The position numbers and the translations under genes were made by a program. This document shows, one piece after another, positions 1 to 5,503 of a stretch of DNA of 7,960 nucleotides. Source of the stretch: Actinomycetota bacterium (GTDB lineage Bacteria > Actinomycetota > Thermoleophilia > Solirubrobacterales > Solirubrobacteraceae); NCBI GenBank assembly GCA_019348575.1, contig JAHWJE010000053.1, positions 1 to 7,960 on the forward strand. The letters are read 5' to 3'. Each line of letters starts with the position of its first letter. Positions within the stretch are counted from its first letter, which is position 1. The notes under the pieces are model-generated. The model was not told the DNA's origin. It searched no databases and saw nothing but the letters and a program-made list of their open reading frames with translations.

Positions 1-155
1 CAGGCCGGGGGCGGCTGTTACACCTCGGCAATAGCCGGGTGGGTTTAGCGATATCGCAGCGGATGCGTGGTGCGGGAGTGGTTGCCAGGGCTCCGGGCTA
101 GGCGAGCGGTACCCGTCTTGCCATTGCCGATGTCCCATGCGCTGAGGAGCAAGGC
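1..155. other. Upstream region without a recognisable gene
   Basis: No gene can be assigned here. On the + strand, frame 1 and frame 2 hit stops within the first 50 bases. Frame 3 is open from the window edge to a TAG at 99-101, and its translation (about 32 residues, rich in Arg and Gly) matches nothing I recognise. In many proteobacteria gspC lies directly upstream of gspD, so a gspC 3' end was looked for, but no PDZ-like or GspC-like tail is visible. The last bases hold the gspD ribosome binding site. Confidence 0.4.
144..149 (+). promoter_or_regulatory. Shine-Dalgarno site of gspD
   Basis: GAGGAG at 144-149 is followed by six bases and then a GTG at 156. This is a strong purine-rich ribosome binding site at good spacing, and it decides the GTG start. 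It contrasts with the cmk, der, metK and leuS starts further on, none of which has such a site. Confidence 0.65.
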
Positions 156-932
156 GTGCGTACGATCTCTCGTAAGAGCCTCACCGGTTTGACGGTGCTG
201 ACGGCGATACTCGCCCCGTTACCGCCAATGCCGCTGCCGGTCGCCGCCCAATCGGTCCGCTCCGTCGTCGTCAACTTGCGCAACGTCGAGCTCGAGCAGG
301 TCGCCGAGCAGATTTCGCGCATCACCGGGCGCACGATCGTCCTCGACCCGAACGTCGGCGGCCGCGTCAGCGTCGTCTCATCCGGTCCCGTGAGCCCGGC
401 GGGTGCGTGGGAACTGTTCCGGTCGGTCCTTCGGCTGCAGGGATATGCAGCAGTGCGCAGCGGCAATGTCTGGCGGATCGTCCCCCAGGCGCAGGCGGTC
501 CAGAGCGGCAGCGCCGGCGCCGCGAGCGGAAGCGTGCGCGGGCAGGAAGTGGTCACTCGCCTCATTCGCCTGCAAAGCCTCCCCTCAGCCGAGGCCGTGC
601 GGATCCTTCGGCCGCTGGTCGCGTCCTTCGGAAGCATCGAGGCTTCGACACGGCCAAACGCGGTTGTGGTCACCGACTATGCGGAAAATGTCCGCCGGAT
701 CGAACGGCTCGCCCGCTCGCTCGATGGAAGCGGCGGCGGAGCGACCAATTTCCAGAGCATCAGCCTCTCTTATGCCAATGCCGCAGAAGTCGGGGAATCG
801 ATCCAGCGCATCCTGGGTGACGAAGCCGCCGGGGGACCCCGGGTTGCCGTCGACGAACGCAGCAACATGATCCTGGTGCGTGGATCTCGTTCCGCGATTG
901 CCGAAGCGCGCCGCATCGCCGGCACGCTCGAG
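156..932 (+). pseudogene. gspD: Type II secretion secretin GspD, N-terminal part only (signal peptide, N0-N1-N2)
   Basis: GspD forms the outer-membrane pore of the type II secretion system; its N domains hang in the periplasm and contact GspC and the substrate. Seen here: a GTG start with a strong Shine-Dalgarno, then a signal peptide (basic RTISRK, hydrophobic stretch about residues 9-31, likely cleavage after VAA near residue 31). An N0-like domain follows at about 33-115, containing [14 protein letters not shown] and [12 protein letters not shown]. An N1-like domain lies at about 131-192 ([16 protein letters not shown], then RPNAVVVTD). An N2-like domain lies at about 196-258 ([19 protein letters not shown], then [11 protein letters not shown]). 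Full-length GspD is usually 600-750 residues; N3, the secretin beta-barrel and the S domain are absent because the frame runs straight into AroA after about residue 258. Glu codons are 9 GAA to 5 GAG, unlike everything downstream to about 7690. Taxonomic feel is alphaproteobacterial (inference). PulD/XcpQ are equivalent names. Confidence 0.8.
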
Positions 933-2183
933 GCGCCCGCCGACAAGTCGATCTCGCACCGCGCGGCGCTGCTCGGCGCGATGTCGCTGCAGCCGGTGCG
1001 GGTCTCGAACTACCTCCAGGCGGCCGACACCCTCTCGACGCTGAACGCGCTGCGCGCCGTCGGCGCGCGCGTCGAGCGCCACGAGGACGCCGTCGTCGTG
1101 CGCGGCACGGGCCTGCGCGAGGCGCGCGAGCCGGGCGGCCCGATCGACGTCGGCAACGCCGGCACGCTGATGCGGCTGCTGCCGGGCTGGCTGGCCGCGC
1201 AGGAGGGGCGCATCTTCGTGCTCGACGGCGACAGCTCGATCCGCCGCCGGCCCGTCGACCGGATCGCCGCGCCGCTCGCGCTGATGGGCGCGCAGATCGA
1301 GGCGAAGGACGGCCGCTTCGCGCCGTTCGTCGTGTACGGCACGCGCCTGCACGCGATCGACTACGAGCTGCCCGTCGCGAGCGCCCAGGTCAAGTCGTGC
1401 GTCCTGCTGGCCGGGATCGGCGCCGATGGCACGACGAGCGTCGTCGAGCCGGCCCCGAGCCGCGACCACACCGAGCGCATGCTCGCCGGCGCCGGCGTGG
1501 CGGTGCAGCGCGACGGGCTGACCGTGTCGGTGACCTGCACCGACGAGCTCGCCGCGCAGTCGCTGGTCGTGCCGGGCGACCTGTCGTCGGCGGCGTTCAT
1601 GATCGCCGCGGGCGTGCTCGTGCGGGGCTCGCGCCTGCTCGTGCGCGACGTCGGCGTCAACTGGACGCGCACCGGCTTTCTGCGGATCCTCGAGCGGATG
1701 GGCGCGATCGCGATCGGCGAGCTGGAGGAGCCCTCGTCGGTGGTGGCGCAGTCCGAGCCGGTCTCCGACATCGACGTCGCGGCCGGCCCGCTGCAGGGGA
1801 CCGTGATCGAGCCCGACGAGGTCCCGCTCGCGATCGACGAGCTGCCGCTCGTCGCCCTGCTCGGCTGCTTCGCCGAGGGCGACACGATCGTTCGCGGCGC
1901 GCAGGAGCTGCGCGTCAAGGAGTCTGACCGGATCGCCGGCGTCGTCGACGGCCTGCGCGGGCTGGGCGCGACGATCGAGGCGACGCAGGACGGGTTCGCC
2001 GTGTCCGGCGGCGGAGGGCGCCCGCTGCGCGGCGGGGTGATCGACGCGCATGGCGACCACCGGATGGCGATGCTCGGCGCGGTGGCGGGGCTGGCTTCTG
2101 CGGAGGGCGTCGAGGTCGTGGGGATCGAGGCGGCGGCGGTGTCGTATCCGGGCTTCGCCGAGGATCTGGCGCGGCTGGCGTGA
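156..2183 (+). CDS. aroA: Chimeric open frame: GspD N-terminus joined to EPSP synthase (AroA); AroA part about 933-2183
   Basis: The 675-codon frame is GspD to about residue 259, then AroA. EPSP synthase joins shikimate-3-phosphate and phosphoenolpyruvate, the sixth step of the cytoplasmic shikimate pathway. Visible AroA landmarks, numbered in the whole frame: [13 protein letters not shown] from 261 with the substrate-binding Lys264; NAGT at 334-337; [12 protein letters not shown] near 361; SAQVKS near 409; SRDHTE at 435-440; PGDLSSAAF near 474; KESDR at 588-592; and [10 protein letters not shown] from 630. The AroA part is about 416 residues against a usual 420-450, so only a short N-terminal stretch and its own start are missing. 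The glycine of NAGT is kept, as in ordinary class I enzymes. The first internal in-frame ATG (981) falls after the DKS motif and could not restore a normal enzyme. A GspD signal peptide would send the product to the wrong compartment. TGA at 2181 overlaps a possible GTG of cmk. An actinobacterial source is inferred from composition and gene order. Confidence 0.85.
   Translation: MRTISRKSLTGLTVLTAILAPLPPMPLPVAAQSVRSVVVNLRNVELEQVAEQISRITGRTIVLDPNVGGRVSVVSSGPVSPAGAWELFRSVLRLQGYAAVRSGNVWRIVPQAQAVQSGSAGAASGSVRGQEVVTRLIRLQSLPSAEAVRILRPLVASFGSIEASTRPNAVVVTDYAENVRRIERLARSLDGSGGGATNFQSISLSYANAAEVGESIQRILGDEAAGGPRVAVDERSNMILVRGSRSAIAEARRIAGTLEAPADKSISHRAALLGAMSLQPVRVSNYLQAADTLSTLNALRAVGARVERHEDAVVVRGTGLREAREPGGPIDVGNAGTLMRLLPGWLAAQEGRIFVLDGDSSIRRRPVDRIAAPLALMGAQIEAKDGRFAPFVVYGTRLHAIDYELPVASAQVKSCVLLAGIGADGTTSVVEPAPSRDHTERMLAGAGVAVQRDGLTVSVTCTDELAAQSLVVPGDLSSAAFMIAAGVLVRGSRLLVRDVGVNWTRTGFLRILERMGAIAIGELEEPSSVVAQSEPVSDIDVAAGPLQGTVIEPDEVPLAIDELPLVALLGCFAEGDTIVRGAQELRVKESDRIAGVVDGLRGLGATIEATQDGFAVSGGGGRPLRGGVIDAHGDHRMAMLGAVAGLASAEGVEVVGIEAAAVSYPGFAEDLARLA
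918..947 (+). other. Junction between gspD-like and aroA-like sequence
   Basis: The translation moves from GspD N2 ([10 protein letters not shown]) to AroA ([10 protein letters not shown]) within about ten codons. Residues such as G-T-L-E-A-P could belong to either family, so the exact breakpoint cannot be fixed by eye. There is no stop, no target-site duplication, no inverted repeat and no insertion sequence at the join. Glu codon choice changes from mostly GAA to only GAG across it. Confidence 0.75.
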
Positions 2184-2244
2184 GCGCTGGATCCGTGCCG
2201 GCCAGGGACGCGGCTGCGGGCAGCAGGCCGAACGGGGCGGCGCC

Positions 2245-2250
2245 TATCCT
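2245..2250 (+). promoter_or_regulatory. Possible -10 box for a leaderless cmk transcript
   Basis: TATCCT at 2245-2250 fits the TANNNT pattern of actinobacterial sigma-A -10 boxes and ends seven bases before the ATG at 2258. Transcription would then begin at or next to the start codon. No convincing -35 box is seen. The same hexamer precedes leuS. This is inference from spacing only. Confidence 0.35.
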
Positions 2251-2257
2251 CAGGGCG

Positions 2258-2857
2258 ATGCTGATCGCCATCGACGGCCCTGCCGGCGCGGGCAAGTCCA
2301 CGGTCGCGCGCGCCGTCGCGGACGCGCTCGGCTTCACGTACCTCGACAGCGGGGCGATGTACCGCTGCGTGGCGCTCGCCGAGCTGCGCGGGGCGGAGGA
2401 TCCGCTCGCCTGCGAGATCGAGCTCGGCGGCCAGGTCACGCTCGACGGCGAGGACGTCTCGGAGGCGATCCGCGCCCCCGACGTCAGCGCGCGCGCCTCC
2501 GAGGTCGCGGCGCGGCCGGAGGTGCGCGAGCACCTCGTCGCGCTCCAGCGCAGCATGCTGCGCGACGGCGACTACGTCGCCGAGGGGCGCGACATCGGCA
2601 CCGTGGTGGCGCCCGACGCCGAGCTGAAGGTCTTTCTCACCGCGTCGCCGCAGGAGCGCGCGCGGCGGCGCGCCGCGCAGAGCGGCGCCGACGTCGATCA
2701 GGTGCTGCGCGAGCAGGACGGCCGCGACGCGCGCGACTCCACGCGCGAGCACTCGCCGCTTGCACCCGCGCCCGACGCGCTGCGCGTCGACACCACGGGC
2801 CTGAGCATCGACGAGGTCGCGCAGCAGATCGTGCGCCTCGCGCGGGCAGCGCGATGA
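2258..2857 (+). CDS. cmk: Cytidylate kinase
   Basis: Cmk transfers phosphate from ATP to CMP or dCMP in the cytoplasm. Translation from the ATG at 2258 gives 199 residues opening with [15 protein letters not shown], whose P-loop is at residues 7-15. YLDSGAMYR (28-36) and EGRDIGT (109-115) form the nucleotide-monophosphate site. ERARRR follows in the lid area, and DSTREHSPL near the C-terminus is typical of the family. An upstream GTG at 2180 overlapping the aroA stop would add 26 residues ([13 protein letters not shown]...), which look like non-conserved linker, so the ATG is preferred; it also lies seven bases after a TATCCT box. The stop overlaps der as ATGA, indicating translational coupling. 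Between the YR of DSGAMYR and the DGEDV motif there are only about 30 residues, fewer than I recall in E. coli Cmk (about 40-45), so the monophosphate-binding insert seems short. aroA-cmk-der is a common order in Gram-positive bacteria. Confidence 0.93.
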   Translation: MLIAIDGPAGAGKSTVARAVADALGFTYLDSGAMYRCVALAELRGAEDPLACEIELGGQVTLDGEDVSEAIRAPDVSARASEVAARPEVREHLVALQRSMLRDGDYVAEGRDIGTVVAPDAELKVFLTASPQERARRRAAQSGADVDQVLREQDGRDARDSTREHSPLAPAPDALRVDTTGLSIDEVAQQIVRLARAAR

Positions 2858-4170
2858 AGGTCGCGGTCGTCGGCTATCCGAACGTCGGCAAGTCCTCGCT
2901 CGTCAACCGTCTGACGAACTCGCGCGAGGCGGTCGTCCACGAGCGCCCCGGGATCACGCGCGATCGCAAGGAGATCGCGACGGAGTGGAACGGCCGGCGC
3001 TTCACGCTGATCGACACCGGCGGGATGGACAACGAGGACCCCGACCCGATCTCCGGCTCGATCCGCGAGCAGGCGCGCGCCGCGCTCGCCGACGCGCAGG
3101 TCGCGCTGTTCGTCTTCGACGCCAGGGCCGGGCTGCGGCCCGGCGACGACGAGCTCGCCGACCTGCTGCGCCGCTCGCGCATGCCGGTCGTCGTCGCGGC
3201 GAACAAGATCGACAGCGTGCGCGACATGCCGCTCGCCGTCGAGGCGCACCGGCTCGGCTTCGGCGAGCCGATGGCCGTCTCCGCCGCGCAGGGCCTCGGC
3301 ACCGGGGACCTGCTCGACCGCCTCGTCGAGCTGCTCCCCGAAGACGACGAGGAGGCCGACGAGGACGTCGTCCGCCTGGCGGTCATCGGCCGGCCGAACG
3401 TCGGCAAGTCCTCGCTCGTCAACCGCTTCCTCGGCTCCGAGCGCGTGATCGTCTCCGACGTCGCGGGCACGACGCGCGACGCGATCGACCTGCCGCTGGA
3501 GGTCGACGGGCGCAAGCTCGTCGTCGTCGACACGGCCGGGATGCGGCGCCAGTCGAAGGTGTCCGACAACGTCGAGTACTACACGAGCCTGCGCTCGCAG
3601 CGCGCGGCCGAGCGCGCCGACGTGGCGCTCGTCGTCTGCGACGCGAAGGACGGCGTGACGGCGCAGGACTTCCGGATCGCCGAGCTTGCGATGGGCGCCA
3701 ACTGCGCGACGGCGATCGTGCTGAACAAATGGGACGCCGCCGAGATGACCGAGGCCGACCTCGACCACGAGCGCGCGAAGGTCGCAAAGAAGCTGCGGCT
3801 GCGCCCGAAGGTCCTGACCGCGAGCGCGCTGACCGGTCGCCACGTGCAGCGCCTGCTCGGCGAGGTCGTCGCGCTCGGCGACCGGATGTCCGGACGGATC
3901 CCGACGCCCGAGCTCAACCGCTTCCTCGGGGAGGTCGTCCAGGCGCGCCAGCCGCCCGCCAAGCAGGGCCACCGCCTGAAGCTGCTCTACGCCGCGCAGA
4001 TCGGCGAGCGCCCGCCGCGCTTCGCGATCCAGGTCAACAGCCGCCAGCGCGTCACGCGCGACTACGCGTACTACGTCGAGAACCGCATGCGCGCCCGCTT
4101 CGGGATGGACGGCGTCCCGTTGATCATCGACTTCAACGAGCGCAAGTCCCGCCGCGGCGAGGACCGATAG
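2854..4170 (+). CDS. der: Ribosome-assembly GTPase Der (EngA)
   Basis: Der is an essential GTPase with two tandem G domains that acts in maturation of the 50S ribosomal subunit. The 438-residue product has the full plan. First G domain: GYPNVGKSS at 7-15, G-I-T-R-D switch I, DTGG at 54-57, NKID at 117-120. An acidic linker (EDDEEADED) lies near residues 163-171. Second G domain: GRPNVGKS at 179-186, DTAGM at 226-230, NKWD at 291-294. The C-terminal KH-like domain follows and ends in a basic tail ([11 protein letters not shown]). Length matches the usual 435-490. The ATG is embedded in the cmk stop (ATGA, 2854-2857) with no Shine-Dalgarno before it, so it probably depends on coupling to cmk. 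In some actinobacteria cmk and der are fused; here they are separate but overlapping. The P-loop sequences of the two G domains are nearly identical at DNA level. Confidence 0.96.
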   Translation: MKVAVVGYPNVGKSSLVNRLTNSREAVVHERPGITRDRKEIATEWNGRRFTLIDTGGMDNEDPDPISGSIREQARAALADAQVALFVFDARAGLRPGDDELADLLRRSRMPVVVAANKIDSVRDMPLAVEAHRLGFGEPMAVSAAQGLGTGDLLDRLVELLPEDDEEADEDVVRLAVIGRPNVGKSSLVNRFLGSERVIVSDVAGTTRDAIDLPLEVDGRKLVVVDTAGMRRQSKVSDNVEYYTSLRSQRAAERADVALVVCDAKDGVTAQDFRIAELAMGANCATAIVLNKWDAAEMTEADLDHERAKVAKKLRLRPKVLTASALTGRHVQRLLGEVVALGDRMSGRIPTPELNRFLGEVVQARQPPAKQGHRLKLLYAAQIGERPPRFAIQVNSRQRVTRDYAYYVENRMRARFGMDGVPLIIDFNERKSRRGEDR

Positions 4171-4173
4171 CGT
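4168..4173 (+). promoter_or_regulatory. Possible -10 box for a leaderless metK transcript
   Basis: TAGCGT at 4168-4173 overlaps the der stop codon and ends seven bases before the metK ATG at 4181, the same spacing as TATCCT before cmk. It fits TANNNT but is a weak hexamer on its own. No Shine-Dalgarno lies in the ten bases between der and metK. Confidence 0.25.
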
Positions 4174-4180
4174 TCGGCCC

Positions 4181-5404
4181 ATGACGACCTTCGAAGACGA
4201 CGAGTACCTCTTCACGTCGGAGTCCGTGACGGAGGGCCACCCCGACAAGGTGTCCGATCAGATCTCTGATGGGGTGCTTGATGCCTGCCTGAAGGACGAC
4301 CCGCTTTCGCGGGTGGCTTGTGAGACGCTCGTGAACACGGGTCTTGTCGTGGTCTCCGGGGAGATCACGACGGAGTCGACCTTCGACATCCAGCACGTGG
4401 TGCGCGAGACGATCCGCGAGATCGGCTACGTCGATGCGGATCTGGGGTTCTCCGCGGACTCGTGCGCGGTGCTCAACGCGATCGACAAGCAGTCGGCGGA
4501 CATCGCGCAGGGCGTGGACGAGTCGCACGAGACGCGCAGCGGTGGCGCGGAGGCCGACGAGCTGCTGGTCGCGGGTGCGGGCGACCAGGGGATGATGTTC
4601 GGGTACGCGTCGAAGGAGACGCCCGAGCTGATGCCGCTGCCGATCGCGCTTGCGCACCGGCTGGCCAAGCGGCTGGCGGCGGTGCGCAAGGACGGGTCGC
4701 TGGGGTATCTGCGCCCGGATGGCAAGACGCAGGTGTCGGTGCGCTACAAGGGCGGCGTGCCGGTGGCGATCGAGAAGGTGCTGATCTCCACACAGCACGC
4801 GGCGGGCTGCGAGGATCAGATCCCCGATGATCTGTGGGAGCAGGTCGTCCTGCCGACGCTGCCCGAGGACCTGTTCGACGCACGCGAGCTGCGCAAGGAG
4901 CTTCTGGTCAACCCGACGGGCCGGTTCGTGATCGGCGGCCCGGTCGGCGACTGCGGTCTGACGGGCCGCAAGATCATCGTGGACACCTATGGCGGGATGG
5001 CACGCCACGGCGGCGGCGCGTTCAGCGGCAAGGATCCGTCGAAGGTCGATCGGTCGGCCGCGTACGCGGCGCGCTGGGTGGCGAAGAACATCGTCGCGGC
5101 CGATCTGGCCGATCGCGTCGAGGTGCAGGTCGCCTACGCGATCGGTGTCGCGCATCCGGTCAGCGTCATGGTCGAGGACTTCGGTACCGGTCGCGTCAGC
5201 CGCTCGCGGCTGCAGGAGCTCGTCGACGAGCACTTCGACCTGCGGCCGGGCTCCTTCCGCCAGGAGCTCGATCTGCACCGGCCGATCTACCAGAAGACCG
5301 CGGCGTACGGCCACTTCGGCCGCGACGACCCCGACTTCACCTGGGAGCAGACCACGAAGGCGGAGGCACTGCGCCAGGCCGCCGGGCTCCAGGTCGCCGG
5401 GTGA
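4181..5404 (+). CDS. metK: S-adenosylmethionine synthetase
   Basis: MetK makes S-adenosylmethionine from methionine and ATP in the cytoplasm, supplying methyl groups for rRNA, DNA and metabolism. The 407-residue product is full length. It has the N-terminal [19 protein letters not shown] with the catalytic His at 20 and metal-binding Asp at 22. GAGDQG lies at 132-137, DTYGG near 269, and [10 protein letters not shown] at 277-286, the phosphate-binding loop. The C-terminal domain carries [12 protein letters not shown]. The start follows der by ten bases, leaving no room for a SAM riboswitch, so any SAM control would have to act elsewhere. Codon use stands out: 14 of about 37 Asp codons are GAT, while cmk, der and leuS together have about five. 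Several TCT, CTT, GCT and TGT codons cluster in the first 60 codons. This suggests a different history or selection for metK, but the gene itself looks intact. Confidence 0.96.
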   Translation: MTTFEDDEYLFTSESVTEGHPDKVSDQISDGVLDACLKDDPLSRVACETLVNTGLVVVSGEITTESTFDIQHVVRETIREIGYVDADLGFSADSCAVLNAIDKQSADIAQGVDESHETRSGGAEADELLVAGAGDQGMMFGYASKETPELMPLPIALAHRLAKRLAAVRKDGSLGYLRPDGKTQVSVRYKGGVPVAIEKVLISTQHAAGCEDQIPDDLWEQVVLPTLPEDLFDARELRKELLVNPTGRFVIGGPVGDCGLTGRKIIVDTYGGMARHGGGAFSGKDPSKVDRSAAYAARWVAKNIVAADLADRVEVQVAYAIGVAHPVSVMVEDFGTGRVSRSRLQELVDEHFDLRPGSFRQELDLHRPIYQKTAAYGHFGRDDPDFTWEQTTKAEALRQAAGLQVAG

Positions 5405-5429
5405 ACGGCCAGTAGGCATACTTGCGCCG

Positions 5430-5461
5430 ACCGGCGCGCCATCGGGGGGTGGCGCGCCGGT
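5430..5461. terminator. Perfect 12-bp hairpin between metK and leuS, possible terminator
   Basis: ACCGGCGCGCCA at 5430-5441 pairs perfectly with TGGCGCGCCGGT at 5450-5461. One T-G and one C-G pair can extend it inward, leaving a GGGG loop. It starts 25 bases after the metK stop. No T-tract follows on the + strand, so it is not a classical intrinsic terminator; U-less hairpins are proposed to stop transcription in GC-rich actinobacteria. Being symmetric, it could act in both directions or protect the metK mRNA 3' end. It separates metK from the leuS promoter-like box. Confidence 0.55.
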
Positions 5462-5485
5462 TCGAGTCTCGCAGGGCGCGGCTTC

Positions 5486-5491
5486 TATCCT
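5486..5491 (+). promoter_or_regulatory. Possible -10 box for leuS
   Basis: TATCCT at 5486-5491 is identical to the box before cmk. It lies after the metK hairpin and 12 bases before the leuS ATG at 5504, so a start six to eight bases downstream of the box would give a leader of only about five bases. No Shine-Dalgarno is present between box and ATG, and no clear -35 box was found. Confidence 0.35.
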
Positions 5492-5503
5492 TCGCCCCTG
5501 CAC

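Noticed and set aside
1..101. Frame-3 open stretch as the 3' end of gspC
   Set aside because: It is only about 32 codons, with no resemblance to a GspC PDZ or homology-region tail, so it was not called as a gene.
2180..2257. GTG at 2180 as the cmk start
   Set aside because: It would overlap the aroA stop neatly, but the added 26 residues are not Cmk-like and precede the canonical N-terminal strand [10 protein letters not shown]; the ATG at 2258 is favoured.
2050..2853. Possible long N-terminal extension of Der reaching back across cmk
   Set aside because: Residues before the ATG at 2854 are an Arg/Ala/Gly-rich out-of-frame reading of aroA and cmk. Der normally begins right at [13 protein letters not shown].
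4171..4180. SAM riboswitch upstream of metK
   Set aside because: Only ten bases separate der and metK, and nothing in the der 3' end suggests a riboswitch fold.
5450..5480. GGTTCGAGTCTC, resembling a tRNA T-loop, between metK and leuS
   Set aside because: The T-stem has a mismatch, there are no D or anticodon arms upstream in the available space, and the acceptor ends do not pair. The GG is part of the metK hairpin arm.
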